Of a DNA stretch of 64,000 nucleotides, positions 24,818 to 33,152 are shown in pieces. Source of the stretch: Streptomyces sp. NRRL S-340 (GTDB lineage: Bacteria; Actinomycetota; Actinomycetes; Streptomycetales; Streptomycetaceae). The DNA lies in the NCBI RefSeq assembly GCF_000720185.1, contig NZ_JOIY01000004.1, positions 248,001-312,000 on the forward strand, written 5' to 3'. A model generated the notes under the pieces. It made no database searches. It was not told the origin of the DNA and worked only from the letters and a program-made list of their open reading frames with translations. Both the position numbers and the translations under genes were made by a program. Within the stretch, counting starts at the first letter, position 1. Each line of letters opens with the position of its first letter.

Positions 24818-26047
24818 ATGGCCGCGGACCCCTTCGACGCGGGTGCCGGCAGCATCCTGCGGCAGCCGAAGGCAGTCTGGGCGACGGCCGGCGCGTCCGT
24901 CGTCGCCTTCATGGGCATCGGTCTGGTCGACCCGATCCTGCCCTCCATCGCCAAGGGCCTGGACGCCACCGCCAGCCAGGTCTCCCTGCTGTTCACCTCG
25001 TACTTCCTGATCACCGCCGTGGCGATGCTGGTGACCGGCTTCGTCTCCAGCCGCATCGGCGGCCGCAAGACGCTGCTGCTCGGCCTCGCCTTCGTCGTGG
25101 TCTTCGCCGGGCTCGCCGGCACCTCCGGCTCGGTCGGCCAGCTGGTCGGGTTCCGGGCCGGCTGGGGCCTGGGCAACGCGCTCTTCGTCTCCACCGCGCT
25201 CGCGGTCATCGTCGGCGCGGCGGCGGGCGGCAGCGCGGCGGCCATCCTGCTCTACGAGTCCGCGCTCGGCCTCGGCATGGCGTGCGGCCCGCTGGTGGGC
25301 GCCCTGCTGGGCAACGCCAGCTGGCGCTACCCGTTCTTCGGCACCGCGTGCCTCATGGCCGTCGGCTTCCTGTGCATCACGGCGTTCCTCAAGGAGCAGC
25401 CCAAGCCGGCCCGCAAGACCTCACTGCTCGACCCGGTCAAGGCGCTCGGCCACGGCGGCCTCGCCTCGGCGGCGGTCTCGGCGTTCTTCTACAACTACAC
25501 GTTCTTCACCGTGCTGGCCTTCACGCCGTTCGTGCTGAACATGACGCCGTACAAGTCGGGCGCGGTGTTCTTCGCCTGGGGCCTGCTGCTCGCCGTCTTC
25601 TCCGTACTGGTGGCCCCGCGCATGCAGGCGCGGTTCGGGTCGCTGAAGGTGCTCGGCGGCTCCCTGGTGCTGCTCGCCGCCGACGTGATCGTCCTCGGCT
25701 ACGGCAGCCACACCACGGCGATCGTCTGCACCATCCTGTCCGGCGCGTTCATCGGCGTGAACAACACCGTCTACACCGAGCTGGCGCTCGGCGTCTCGGA
25801 CGCGCCGCGCCCGGTGGCGAGCGCGGGCTACAACTTCGTGCGCTGGTTCGCCGCGGCGGCGGCTCCGTACCTGGCGCCGAAGATCGAGGAGTGGACCGAC
25901 GTCCACGTCCCGTTCGTGGTCGCCGGCGCCACCGCCGTGGTGGGCGCGCTGGTGGTCCTGGTGCGGCGCCGGGCCCTCGCCCACGAGGCGGAGGAGCTGG
26001 AGCCGCGCCACGCGACGGAGGACGGGGTCACGGTTTTCGCCAACTGA
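24818..26047 (+). CDS. Major facilitator superfamily transporter
   Basis: 409-residue MFS permease with about 12 membrane helices. Typical features are the cytoplasmic loop after helix 2 (GFVSSRIGGRKTLLLG, matching the MFS G-x(3)-D/R-R-x-G-R/K-R/K motif) and a proton-antiporter-like GLGMACGPLVGALLG in helix 5. This fits drug/H+ exporters of the DHA1 type. ATG at 24818 has TTGGAG 8 nt upstream. An ATG 63 nt earlier is possible. Expression is probably repressed through the palindrome in its promoter. The likely repressor is not encoded next to it. Confidence 0.9.
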   Translation: MAADPFDAGAGSILRQPKAVWATAGASVVAFMGIGLVDPILPSIAKGLDATASQVSLLFTSYFLITAVAMLVTGFVSSRIGGRKTLLLGLAFVVVFAGLAGTSGSVGQLVGFRAGWGLGNALFVSTALAVIVGAAAGGSAAAILLYESALGLGMACGPLVGALLGNASWRYPFFGTACLMAVGFLCITAFLKEQPKPARKTSLLDPVKALGHGGLASAAVSAFFYNYTFFTVLAFTPFVLNMTPYKSGAVFFAWGLLLAVFSVLVAPRMQARFGSLKVLGGSLVLLAADVIVLGYGSHTTAIVCTILSGAFIGVNNTVYTELALGVSDAPRPVASAGYNFVRWFAAAAAPYLAPKIEEWTDVHVPFVVAGATAVVGALVVLVRRRALAHEAEELEPRHATEDGVTVFAN

Positions 26048-26078
26048 CGCGCTCCACCCGGCTCTTGGGTGAGTTCGG

Positions 26079-26663
26079 TCACTCCAGCGGCACGGACCGG
26101 CGGGCAGGGTCCCGCAGGTCCGTGCCGCTGCTCAGCCAGCGCTCCTGGAGGGCCTGCGCGCCGTGCACCCGCTTCCAAGCGGCCTCGTTCGGCGTCATCG
26201 GCAGCAGCGGCAGGAACCGTACGGGATCCAGCGGCGCGTCGAGTTCCAGGTCCTCCACCAGGCCGCCCGGCTCGGCCACCAGGACCGAGGTGAAGGGCGC
26301 ACCCGGCCACAGCGCGTCCCCCACGTCGAGGGAGGCGCCGGGGGCCACGACCACGCCCTCGACCTGCGGGGACGCGCCGAGCACGGCGAGCGGGCGGAGC
26401 ACCTTGTCGGTGTCGGCGAGCCCGGCCCGCACACTCAGCACCAGTTCGGCGCGCGGTCCCTTGACCGGGTCGGCGAGCATCGCCGTGGGGTCCGCCATGG
26501 GGTGGGCGGACATGCCGAGGGTGGCGTACCGGACGATGTCGCCCTCCAGGAAGCGCAGCACCTCGATACGGTCCGTGCCGAGGAAGGTGACCGCCGCGCG
26601 CGCGTCCGGCTCGCCCAGCGCGGAGCGCAACCGGGCCTCGACCAGAGGAAGAACATCTGCCAT
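26079..26663 (-). CDS. Suppressor-of-fused (SUFU) domain protein
   Basis: 194-residue protein resembling the bacterial SUFU-domain family: FLGTDRIEVLRFLEGDIVRYATLGMSAHPM, PRAELVLSVR and the C-terminal PLLPMTPNEAAWKR. Bacterial SUFU proteins are uncharacterised, and some occur as immunity proteins in toxin systems. No toxin is adjacent here. The ATG at 26663 is 6 nt behind TATGCT and lacks a ribosome-binding site, so it is likely leaderless. It is convergent with the MFS gene (31 bp apart). Confidence 0.8.
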   Translation of the reverse strand: MADVLPLVEARLRSALGEPDARAAVTFLGTDRIEVLRFLEGDIVRYATLGMSAHPMADPTAMLADPVKGPRAELVLSVRAGLADTDKVLRPLAVLGASPQVEGVVVAPGASLDVGDALWPGAPFTSVLVAEPGGLVEDLELDAPLDPVRFLPLLPMTPNEAAWKRVHGAQALQERWLSSGTDLRDPARRSVPLE

Positions 26664-26669
26664 GCCGCG

Positions 26670-26675
26670 AGCATA
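26670..26675 (-). promoter_or_regulatory. -10 hexamer TATGCT, leaderless start of SUFU gene
   Basis: TATGCT on the minus strand, 6 nt, then ATG at 26663. Confidence 0.5.
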
Positions 26676-26772
26676 GAACTCGTCAGTACCCGGCAAAGCG
26701 GCACCTTGACACGTCGGCCGACTGATACTCTTGCCCGTGGTTCGGGGCAGCACGCAGAGCGTCGCCATCAGG

Positions 26773-26815
26773 CTCCGGACACCGATGGGACTCCCTTACG
26801 AGGGACCGGCCGGAG
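26773..26815 (+). promoter_or_regulatory. Structured RNA candidate hiding a ribosome-binding site
   Basis: CTCCGG (26773-26778) pairs with CCGGAG (26810-26815). Inside lies a 5-bp hairpin TCCCT-tacg-AGGGA (26792-26805). The outer right arm overlaps the GGAGGAGG that serves a micro-ORF at 26830. It lies in the roughly 470-bp gap before corA, so it could be a leader regulating ion transport. No known riboswitch class is recognised. Confidence 0.35.
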
Positions 26816-26827
26816 GAGGTGGGGCTG

Positions 26828-26950
26828 TCATGGATCGAAGTCGACCGTGCAGTAGCACCCGCTCTTCCCGCCGCTGATGTAGCTGTTCCGGCTCCGGCTG
26901 ACCCGCCACCTCTCGCCTTCGTGCCCCCCGCGCGTCGTACGGAAGAGCAC
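26828..26950 (-). CDS. Candidate hidden 40-residue protein
   Basis: The C-terminal part of a minus-strand frame (RTTRGGHEGERWRVSR, then ISGGKSGCYCTVDFDP) has about 36 of 40 third codon positions G or C with lower GC at positions 1 and 2, the signature of a translated Streptomyces gene. Upstream of the GTG at 26950 that bias disappears, so I place the start there, although no clear ribosome-binding site is seen. It contains a CYC pair. Function is unknown and the reading is tentative. Confidence 0.4.
   Translation of the reverse strand: MLFRTTRGGHEGERWRVSRSRNSYISGGKSGCYCTVDFDP
26830..26877 (+). CDS. 15-residue micro-ORF behind a strong RBS
   Basis: MDRSRPCSSTRSSRR, preceded by GGAGGAGG about 10 nt upstream. 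The site is partly sequestered by the hairpin described at 26773-26815. It is opposite a candidate small minus-strand gene. It may be a regulatory leader ORF or chance, and no family is known. Confidence 0.25.
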   Translation: MDRSRPCSSTRSSRR

Positions 26951-27133
26951 TTCGTTTCGTTTGCCTGATCGCCCGATCTGACCGATCGAATCAGTGACGA
27001 AGCCCGTCACCGCGTCGGTGCGGTGCTCCCCGCTTTGTGGACGTGCGAAACATCCGCACACCGGACGTCCTCATTCCGGGCAGTTCCGACCGTCGTCGGC
27101 GCTCTTCGTCGCTCGTCACGAAGGAGCCCCGCC

Positions 27134-28249
27134 ATGTCGATGATCCGTGACCTGCGTGCCGTGGTCCGCCCGTCCCGCCCCACGCAGCGCAAGGACAGCG
27201 GCACGTACGACACCACCCGCGACCCGGCCACCCCCTCGGCCGTCGTCGACTGCGCCGTCTACCGCGACGGCACCCGTCTGGAGACCCCCGCGCCGCTCAC
27301 CCCGCAGGAGGCGATGCGCCAGGTGCGGCGCGACGGGGGCTTCGTGTGGATCGGGCTGCACGAGCCGACCGAGTCCGAATTCGCGGGCATCGCCTCGGAG
27401 TTCGGCCTGCACCCCCTCGCCGTCGAGGACGCCGTCCAGGCCCACCAGCGGCCCAAGCTGGAGCGCTACGACGACTCCCTGTTCACCGTCTTCAAGACCA
27501 TCCACTACGTCGACCACGACCAGCTCACCGCCAACAGCGAGGTGGTCGAGACCGGCGAGGTGATGTGCTTCACCGGGCGGGACTTCTTCATCACCGTCCG
27601 GCACGGCGGGCAGGGCTCGCTGCGGGCCCTGCGCCACCGGCTCCAGGACGACCCCGAGCTGCTGGCCAAGGGCCCCTCGGCGGTGCTGCACGCCATCGCC
27701 GACCACGTCGTCGACGGCTACATCGCGGTCGCCTCCGCCCTCCAGGACGACGTGGACGAGGTCGAGACCGAGGTGTTCTCGCCGGGCCGCGGACGTACCC
27801 CGCGCGGCACCGACGCCGGACGGATCTACCAGCTCAAGCGCGAGGTCATGGAGTTCAAGCGCGCGGTGTCGCCGCTGCTGCGGCCCATGCAGCTGCTGAG
27901 CGAGCGGCCGATGCGGCTGATCGACCCGGACATCCAGAAGTACTTCCGCGACGTCGCCGACCACCTGGCCCGCGTCCAGGAGCAGGTCATCGGCTTCGAC
28001 GAACTGCTCAACTCCATCCTCCAGGCCAACCTCGCCCAGGCGTCCGTCGCCCAGAACGAGGACATGCGGAAGATCACCGCGTGGGCCGCGATCATCGCCG
28101 TACCGACGATGGTCTGCGGGGTCTACGGCATGAACTTCAAGTACATGCCCGAGACGCACTGGAGGTACGGCTACCCGGTGGTCATGGCCGTCACCGCCGC
28201 GATCTGTCTCGGCATCCACCGCACCCTCAAGCGCAACGGCTGGCTGTGA
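27134..28249 (+). CDS. corA: CorA family Mg2+/Co2+ transporter
   Basis: 371-residue CorA-type divalent cation channel. The soluble N-terminal domain (about 1-300) includes VWIGLHEPTESEF and the long helix region. The C-terminus has two membrane helices, with the selectivity motif YGMNF after the first and a basic tail (HRTLKRNGWL). ATG at 27134 has AAGGAG 8 nt upstream. It acts as a pentamer in the cytoplasmic membrane. Nearby downstream genes encode an MgtE-like CBS protein, so the area is rich in magnesium-related functions, as in the mycobacterial Rv1232c-corA region. Confidence 0.93.
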   Translation: MSMIRDLRAVVRPSRPTQRKDSGTYDTTRDPATPSAVVDCAVYRDGTRLETPAPLTPQEAMRQVRRDGGFVWIGLHEPTESEFAGIASEFGLHPLAVEDAVQAHQRPKLERYDDSLFTVFKTIHYVDHDQLTANSEVVETGEVMCFTGRDFFITVRHGGQGSLRALRHRLQDDPELLAKGPSAVLHAIADHVVDGYIAVASALQDDVDEVETEVFSPGRGRTPRGTDAGRIYQLKREVMEFKRAVSPLLRPMQLLSERPMRLIDPDIQKYFRDVADHLARVQEQVIGFDELLNSILQANLAQASVAQNEDMRKITAWAAIIAVPTMVCGVYGMNFKYMPETHWRYGYPVVMAVTAAICLGIHRTLKRNGWL

Positions 28250-28278
28250 CCGCCGGCGCCGCGCCGGGCGCGCCTGGC

Positions 28279-28284
28279 TACCCT
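28279..28284 (+). promoter_or_regulatory. -10 hexamer TACCCT, leaderless start
   Basis: TACCCT, 6 nt, then the ATG at 28291. No ribosome-binding site. Confidence 0.45.
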
Positions 28285-28290
28285 GCTCCC

Positions 28291-28803
28291 ATGACTGGTG
28301 CGTTCCTCGACCGGGCCCTCGTCGAGGAGGCCACGAAGAAGTCCGGCCTCATCTGGGTCAAGGGCCCCGGTGGCCCGGCCCGCGCGCTGTGGCACGTCTG
28401 GCACGAGGGCGCGGCGTGCCTGGTCGGCGACGGCCCCGGCGAACAGCCGCTGCCGCACCTGGCCGACGGGGCCACCGCCGAGGTCACCGTGCGCAGCAAG
28501 GACAAGGGCGGCCGGCTGGTCACCTGGACGGCGCGGACCGTGGAGCTGGCGCCCGGGTCACCGGCGTGGCAGGAGACGGTGGCCGAACTGAAGGGCAAGC
28601 GCCTGAACGCGCCCGACGGCGAGGCCATGACCGGACGGTGGGCCCGCGAGTGCCGGGTGCTGCGCCTGGAGCCGACGGGGGCGGTCGGGCCGCTGCCCGA
28701 CGGCTCGCTGGCCCGGGCGCCGCTGCCCACCCCGGCGACGACCCGGCAGCCGGCCCCGGCGGGGCTGCCCCGGCTGCTGCTGAAGAAGCGGCGGCGGAAG
28801 TGA
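28291..28803 (+). CDS. Hypothetical protein, possibly FMN-binding split-barrel fold
   Basis: 170-residue cytoplasmic protein (MTGAFLDRALVEEATKKSGLIWVKGPGG...). The pattern WVKGPGGPARALWHVWHEGAACLVGDG suggests a small beta-barrel like the pyridoxamine-phosphate-oxidase superfamily. It ends with a very basic tail LLKKRRRK. I do not recognise a named family with certainty. It starts 41 bp after corA but has its own leaderless-type promoter. Confidence 0.75.
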   Translation: MTGAFLDRALVEEATKKSGLIWVKGPGGPARALWHVWHEGAACLVGDGPGEQPLPHLADGATAEVTVRSKDKGGRLVTWTARTVELAPGSPAWQETVAELKGKRLNAPDGEAMTGRWARECRVLRLEPTGAVGPLPDGSLARAPLPTPATTRQPAPAGLPRLLLKKRRRK

Positions 28804-28835
28804 CCGCACCCGGCGGGGGAGACCGCCCGTGGTGT

Positions 28836-28860
28836 CCCCGGTGCGCGAAAGCGCCCGGGG
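28836..28860. terminator. Convergent terminator
   Basis: CCCCGG-t-GCGC-gaaa-GCGC-CCGGGG: 10 paired bases with one bulge and a GNRA tetraloop, placed between the two convergent stops (28803 and 28868). Confidence 0.85.
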
Positions 28861-28867
28861 GCGCCGG

Positions 28868-29641
28868 TCAGGACGCCGGCAGTTGTCTGCCGTAGTCGAC
28901 CGTCTCGTCCGCGTCCGGCTCGCGCAGCGGGAAGTCCTTGCCCCACTCGGAGAAGCTGAGCGTGCCCGCGTCCCCGGCGCGGGCGAGCCGCAGCGGGTAG
29001 GGGGTGCCTTCCAGGGAGACGTCCAGGGTGCCGCCGGTGCCCTTGCCGCCGGTGACGCGGACGGTGCGCACCCCGGACTGCTCGTGGTGGCCGTCCGTCG
29101 CCAGCGCGCCGTGCAGTGTCAGCAGGCTCTCCAGGAGCACGTCCTTGTCCGTGAAGCCGCTGAACCGCTGGTAGGCGGGGTCGCCCTGCGGCACCTTCAC
29201 GTACTTGCCGTCGAGCTTGTCCCCCGCGCCGCCGTCCGCGCCGCTCTTCCCGCTGCCCGCGTCCTCGCCGTCCGCGTTGTTCCAGAACTGCGCGTCCGCC
29301 TTCAGGTACAGCTGCCTGCCCACCCGCAGCAGCCCGAACGTCACCCCCTGCGAGGTGACCGAGCCGGTGCCGCCGCCGGACTTCAGCCGCATGTCGAGCC
29401 GGTAGGTACGGCCGTTGCTGACCACGTCCCCCGACAGGTGCACGGCACCGGCGGACCCCGCGGCGGCCGCGGCCCTGGCCTGGATCCGGTCGGCCGGGAG
29501 CTTGCCGACGCCGTTGGTGCCCGCGTCCGGATCGTCCGCCGAGCACCCCGTCAGGCCCGTGCCCGTGACGACCGCCAGCGCGCACAGCGCGCTCGCCAGC
29601 ACGGCACGGCGGGTACGGCGGCACGGGGGGATCGCAGTCAC
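28868..29641 (-). CDS. Lipoprotein, LppX/LprG- or LolA-like
   Basis: 257-residue putative lipoprotein. The signal peptide (MTAIPPCRRTRRAVLASAL) ends at the lipobox LTGC with Cys33. The mature part (VHLSGDVVSNGRTYRLDMRL, then VTFGLLRVGRQLYLKAD) looks like the half-barrel of LppX/LprG/LolA proteins that bind lipids, an inference from pattern only. GTG at 29641 is chosen because it gives a standard signal peptide. Upstream frame sequence is Arg/Pro noise. Divergent from the MgtE_N-CBS gene; mycobacterial lpqX lies in the comparable place. Confidence 0.8.
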   Translation of the reverse strand: MTAIPPCRRTRRAVLASALCALAVVTGTGLTGCSADDPDAGTNGVGKLPADRIQARAAAAAGSAGAVHLSGDVVSNGRTYRLDMRLKSGGGTGSVTSQGVTFGLLRVGRQLYLKADAQFWNNADGEDAGSGKSGADGGAGDKLDGKYVKVPQGDPAYQRFSGFTDKDVLLESLLTLHGALATDGHHEQSGVRTVRVTGGKGTGGTLDVSLEGTPYPLRLARAGDAGTLSFSEWGKDFPLREPDADETVDYGRQLPAS

Positions 29642-29964
29642 GGGCGGCACTGCCTTTCTGCTCGCGTTCGGCGGATGCTGGTCAGCGGCGGGGCTGCGGC
29701 CCGTACGCGGAGCGCACGGCACGCAGACGGCGCGACGGGAGGGACCCTGGGGCCCTGTCGGCGTACGGCAGCGTACCGGGGGCGGCACGGCCCGGCGGAG
29801 CCAGTCCGTCCGCACCCCTCACCAGGGCGGATCCGAACGGGACGGGCTAGCCTGAAGCCCACTTGAGCGGGCAGGGGGAAGGAACGCCCCGGGAACCCGC
29901 CGCATCCCGGACGCCCGGGCAGCACGAGCACGTACGTCACAGAGCACGCAAAGGAGGCGCGGTC

Positions 29965-31293
29965 ATGGCAGCGGGCGCCCCCCGGATCTTCGTCTCACAC
30001 CTCGCCGGTGTCGCCGTCTTCGACCCGACGGGCGACCAGGTGGGGCGGGTGCGCGATCTGGTCGTCATGCTGCGCGTCCGGCGCCGGCCGCCCCGCCTGC
30101 TCGGCCTGGTCGTCGAACTGTCCACCCGGCGTCGCATCTTCCTGCCGATGACCCGGGTCACGAGCATCGAGTCGGGCCAGGTCATCACCACCGGGGTGCT
30201 CAACGTGCGGCGGTTCGAGCAGCGGCCCACCGAGCGGCTGGTCTTCGGCGAGCTGCTGGACCGGCGGGTCACGCTCGTGGAGAGCGGCGAGGAGGCGACG
30301 GTGCTGGACCTGTCGGTGCATCAGCTGCCGGCGCGCCGGGACTGGGAGGTCGACCGCGTCTTCGTCAGGAAGGGGCGCAGGACCGGCGCGTTCCGCCGCA
30401 GCAAGGGAGAGACGCTGACCGTGGAGTGGTCGGCCGTCACCGGTTTCTCGCTGGAGGAGCACGGGCAGGGCGCGGAGAGCCTGCTCGCCACCTTCGAACA
30501 GCTGCGCCCCGCCGACCTCGCCAACGTGCTGCACCACCTGTCGCCCAAGCGGCGCGCGGAGGTCGCCGCCGCCCTGGACGACGACCGGCTCGCGGACGTC
30601 CTCGAGGAGCTCCCCGAGGACGACCAGATCGAGATCCTCGGCAAACTGAAGGGCGAGCGCGCGGCCGACGTGCTGGAGGCCATGGACCCCGACGACGCCG
30701 CCGACCTGCTCGCCGAGCTGCCCGAGGAGGAGCAGGAGCGGCTGCTGAGCCTGATGCAGCCCGCCGACGCGGCCGACATGCGCCGCCTGATGTCGTACGA
30801 GGAGCACACGGCGGGCGGGCTGATGACGACCGAGCCGATCGTCCTGCGCCCGGACGCCACCGTCGCCGACGCGCTCGCCCGGGTCCGCAACCGGGACCTC
30901 TCCCCCGCGCTCGCCGCCCAGGTCTACGTCTGCCGGCCGCCCGACGAGACCCCCACCGGCAAGTACCTGGGCACGGTCCACTTCCAGCGGCTGCTGCGCG
31001 ACCCGCCCTACACGCTCGTCAGTTCGATCCTGGACGACGATCTGCAGCCGCTCGCGCCGGACGCCACGCTGCCGGTGGTCGCGGGGTTCTTCGCCACGTA
31101 CGACATGGTCGCGGCGCCCGTCGTGGACGAGGCCGGTGCGCTGCTGGGCGCGGTCACCGTGGACGACGTCCTGGACCACATGCTGCCGGACGACTGGCGC
31201 GAGACGGAGTTCCACCTGGACGACGGGCCGGCCGGCGCTCCGGGCGGCACGGCGGGAGACGGACGGGGGGTGGGCGCGCATGGCGGAGCGTGA
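29965..31293 (+). CDS. MgtE_N and CBS-domain regulator-like protein without channel
   Basis: 442 residues. An N-terminal PRC-barrel-like part (about 5-160) is followed by an MgtE_N superhelix (LANVLHHLSPKRRAEVAAAL, DVLEELPEDDQIEIL, AADLLAELPEEEQERLLSLM) and a pair of CBS domains (GLMTTEPIVLRPDATVADAL; VVAGFFATYDMVAAPVVDE). The membrane channel domain of real MgtE transporters is absent. The layout equals that of mycobacterial Rv1232c. It probably senses Mg2+ or nucleotides and acts on a partner, perhaps the DUF1003 membrane protein encoded next. ATG at 29965 has AAAGGAGG upstream. Its last 14 bp overlap that next gene. Confidence 0.9.
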   Translation: MAAGAPRIFVSHLAGVAVFDPTGDQVGRVRDLVVMLRVRRRPPRLLGLVVELSTRRRIFLPMTRVTSIESGQVITTGVLNVRRFEQRPTERLVFGELLDRRVTLVESGEEATVLDLSVHQLPARRDWEVDRVFVRKGRRTGAFRRSKGETLTVEWSAVTGFSLEEHGQGAESLLATFEQLRPADLANVLHHLSPKRRAEVAAALDDDRLADVLEELPEDDQIEILGKLKGERAADVLEAMDPDDAADLLAELPEEEQERLLSLMQPADAADMRRLMSYEEHTAGGLMTTEPIVLRPDATVADALARVRNRDLSPALAAQVYVCRPPDETPTGKYLGTVHFQRLLRDPPYTLVSSILDDDLQPLAPDATLPVVAGFFATYDMVAAPVVDEAGALLGAVTVDDVLDHMLPDDWRETEFHLDDGPAGAPGGTAGDGRGVGAHGGA

Positions 31294-31873
31294 GAGCACG
31301 CGCGAGCGGCACCCGGCCGGGGCCACCGCCGCGGGCCGGCCCCGCACCGCCCGGCTGGACCAGCCGCGCCCGCTGCGGCGCAGGCTGCTGCCCGAGTGGG
31401 ATCCGGAGGCCTTCGGCCGGCTGTCCGAGCGGATCGCGCGTTTCCTGGGCACCGGACGGTTCATCGTCTGGATGACGGTGGTGATCATCGTCTGGATCAT
31501 CTGGAACGTGGCCGCGCCGCGCCACCTGCGCTTCGACGAGTACCCGTTCATCTTCCTGACGCTCGCGCTGTCCCTGCAGGCCTCCTACGCCGCCCCGCTG
31601 ATCCTGCTGGCCCAGAACCGGCAGGACGACCGGGACCGGGTCAACCTGGAGCAGGACCGCAAGCAGAACGAGCGGTCGATCGCCGACACCGAGTACCTGA
31701 CCCGGGAGATCGCCGCGCTGCGCATGGGCCTGGGCGAGGTGGCGACCCGCGACTGGATCCGCTCGGAGCTGCAGGACATGATGAAGGAGCTGGAGGAGCG
31801 GTACGACGGCCACCGCGAACCTGCCGTATTCCCGGCAGAACGTCCGCCCCGGCGTGACATGGACGACCGCTGA
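31280..31873 (+). CDS. DUF1003 membrane protein
   Basis: 197-residue DUF1003 protein. A basic N-terminus is followed by two membrane helices (FIVWMTVVIIVWIIWNVAAP and FIFLTLALSLQASYAAPLILL), then the conserved QNRQDDRDR motif and a cytoplasmic coiled tail. The start at 31280 overlaps the end of the MgtE_N-CBS gene, so the two are made together, as with Rv1232c/Rv1231c. Function unknown; the pairing suggests a membrane partner for the CBS protein. Confidence 0.9.
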   Translation: MAERESTRERHPAGATAAGRPRTARLDQPRPLRRRLLPEWDPEAFGRLSERIARFLGTGRFIVWMTVVIIVWIIWNVAAPRHLRFDEYPFIFLTLALSLQASYAAPLILLAQNRQDDRDRVNLEQDRKQNERSIADTEYLTREIAALRMGLGEVATRDWIRSELQDMMKELEERYDGHREPAVFPAERPPRRDMDDR

Positions 31874-31903
31874 CGGGGGTCCCGGGGCCGCCGCCGCGCG
31901 CCG

Positions 31904-31909
31904 TACCAT
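31904..31909 (+). promoter_or_regulatory. -10 hexamer TACCAT, leaderless start of mrp
   Basis: TACCAT, 7 nt, then the ATG at 31917. No ribosome-binding site is visible before mrp. Confidence 0.5.
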
Positions 31910-31916
31910 CGTCCTT

Positions 31917-33050
31917 ATGGCTACGGAAGACGCGGTGCGCGCAGCGCTGGCGACGGTTGACGACCCCGAGATCCACCGACCCATCACCGAGCTGGGCATG
32001 GTCAAATCGGTGGAGATCGGCGCGGACGGATCGGTCGCGGTCACCGTGTACCTGACCGTCTCCGGCTGCCCCATGCGCGAGACGATCACCCAGCGCGTGA
32101 CCGACGCGGTCTCGCGGGTCGAGGGCGTCACCCGGGTCGACGTGTCGCTGGACGTGATGAGCGACGAGCAGCGCAAGGAGCTGGCCAGTGCCCTGCGCGG
32201 CGGCCAGGCCGAGCGCGAGGTCCCCTTCGCCAGGCCGGGCAACCTGACCCGGGTCTACGCCGTCGCCTCCGGCAAAGGCGGTGTCGGCAAGTCCTCGGTG
32301 ACGGTGAACCTGGCGGCGGCGATGGCGGCCGACGGCCTGAAGGTGGGCGTGGTCGACGCCGACATCTACGGTCACAGCGTGCCCCGCATGCTGGGCGCGG
32401 ACGGCCGTCCCACCCAGGTCGAGAACATGATCATGCCGCCGTCCGCGAACGGCGTGAAGGTCATCTCCATCGGCATGTTCACCCCGGGCAACGCGCCGGT
32501 GGTCTGGCGCGGCCCGATGCTGCACCGCGCGCTCCAGCAGTTCCTCGCGGACGTGTACTGGGGCGACCTGGACGTCCTGCTGCTCGACCTGCCGCCCGGC
32601 ACCGGTGACATCGCCATCTCCGTCGCCCAGCTCGTGCCGAACGCGGAGATCCTGGTGGTCACGACGCCTCAGCAGGCGGCCGCCGAGGTCGCCGAGCGGG
32701 CCGGCTCCATCGCCGTGCAGACCCACCAGAAGATCGTCGGCGTGGTCGAGAACATGTCCGGTCTGCCCTGCCCGCACTGCGGCGAGATGGTCGACGTGTT
32801 CGGCACGGGCGGCGGCCAGCTGGTCGCCGACGGCCTGACCCGCACCACGGGCGCCTCGGTCCCGGTCCTCGGCTCCATCCCGATCGACGTCCGGCTGCGC
32901 GAGGGCGGCGACGAGGGCAAGCCGGTCGTCCTGACCGACCCGGACTCCCCGGCCGGCGCGGCGCTGCGCGCCATCGCGGGCAAGCTCGGCGGACGGCAGC
33001 GGGGCCTGTCGGGGCTCTCGCTGGGGCTCACACCGAAGAACAAGTTCTAG
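31917..33050 (+). CDS. mrp: Mrp/ApbC family P-loop ATPase (Fe-S cluster carrier)
   Basis: 377-residue Mrp/NBP35-type protein. An N-terminal MIP18/DUF59 domain (1-100, with SGCPMRETI) is followed by a deviant Walker A GKGGVGKS (119-126) and a CPHC pair (Cys285, Cys288) that holds a bridging Fe-S cluster in a dimer. Family members carry and transfer Fe-S clusters to apoproteins in the cytoplasm. Synteny with mycobacterial mrp near sigE-htrA-tatB supports orthology. Translation probably starts on a leaderless transcript. Confidence 0.93.
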   Translation: MATEDAVRAALATVDDPEIHRPITELGMVKSVEIGADGSVAVTVYLTVSGCPMRETITQRVTDAVSRVEGVTRVDVSLDVMSDEQRKELASALRGGQAEREVPFARPGNLTRVYAVASGKGGVGKSSVTVNLAAAMAADGLKVGVVDADIYGHSVPRMLGADGRPTQVENMIMPPSANGVKVISIGMFTPGNAPVVWRGPMLHRALQQFLADVYWGDLDVLLLDLPPGTGDIAISVAQLVPNAEILVVTTPQQAAAEVAERAGSIAVQTHQKIVGVVENMSGLPCPHCGEMVDVFGTGGGQLVADGLTRTTGASVPVLGSIPIDVRLREGGDEGKPVVLTDPDSPAGAALRAIAGKLGGRQRGLSGLSLGLTPKNKF

Positions 33051-33093
33051 CGGCCGGTCCGCGAACGGCGGACCCGGCCACGGCTGCCGTACG

Positions 33094-33135
33094 ACGAGGG
33101 AGGGCGCCGTCCGCGCGGACGGCGCTCTCCCTCGT
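33094..33135. terminator. 20-bp convergent hairpin terminator
   Basis: ACGAGGGAG... at 33094-33113 pairs over 20 positions (one G-U) with 33116-33135. It sits midway between the stops of mrp and the next minus-strand gene. This is one of the longest hairpins in the window. Confidence 0.9.
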
Positions 33136-33152
33136 AGCGCCCGGCGCGCGGG

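Noticed and set aside
26771..26815. M-box magnesium riboswitch before corA
   Set aside because: The conserved M-box core is not present, only simple hairpins.
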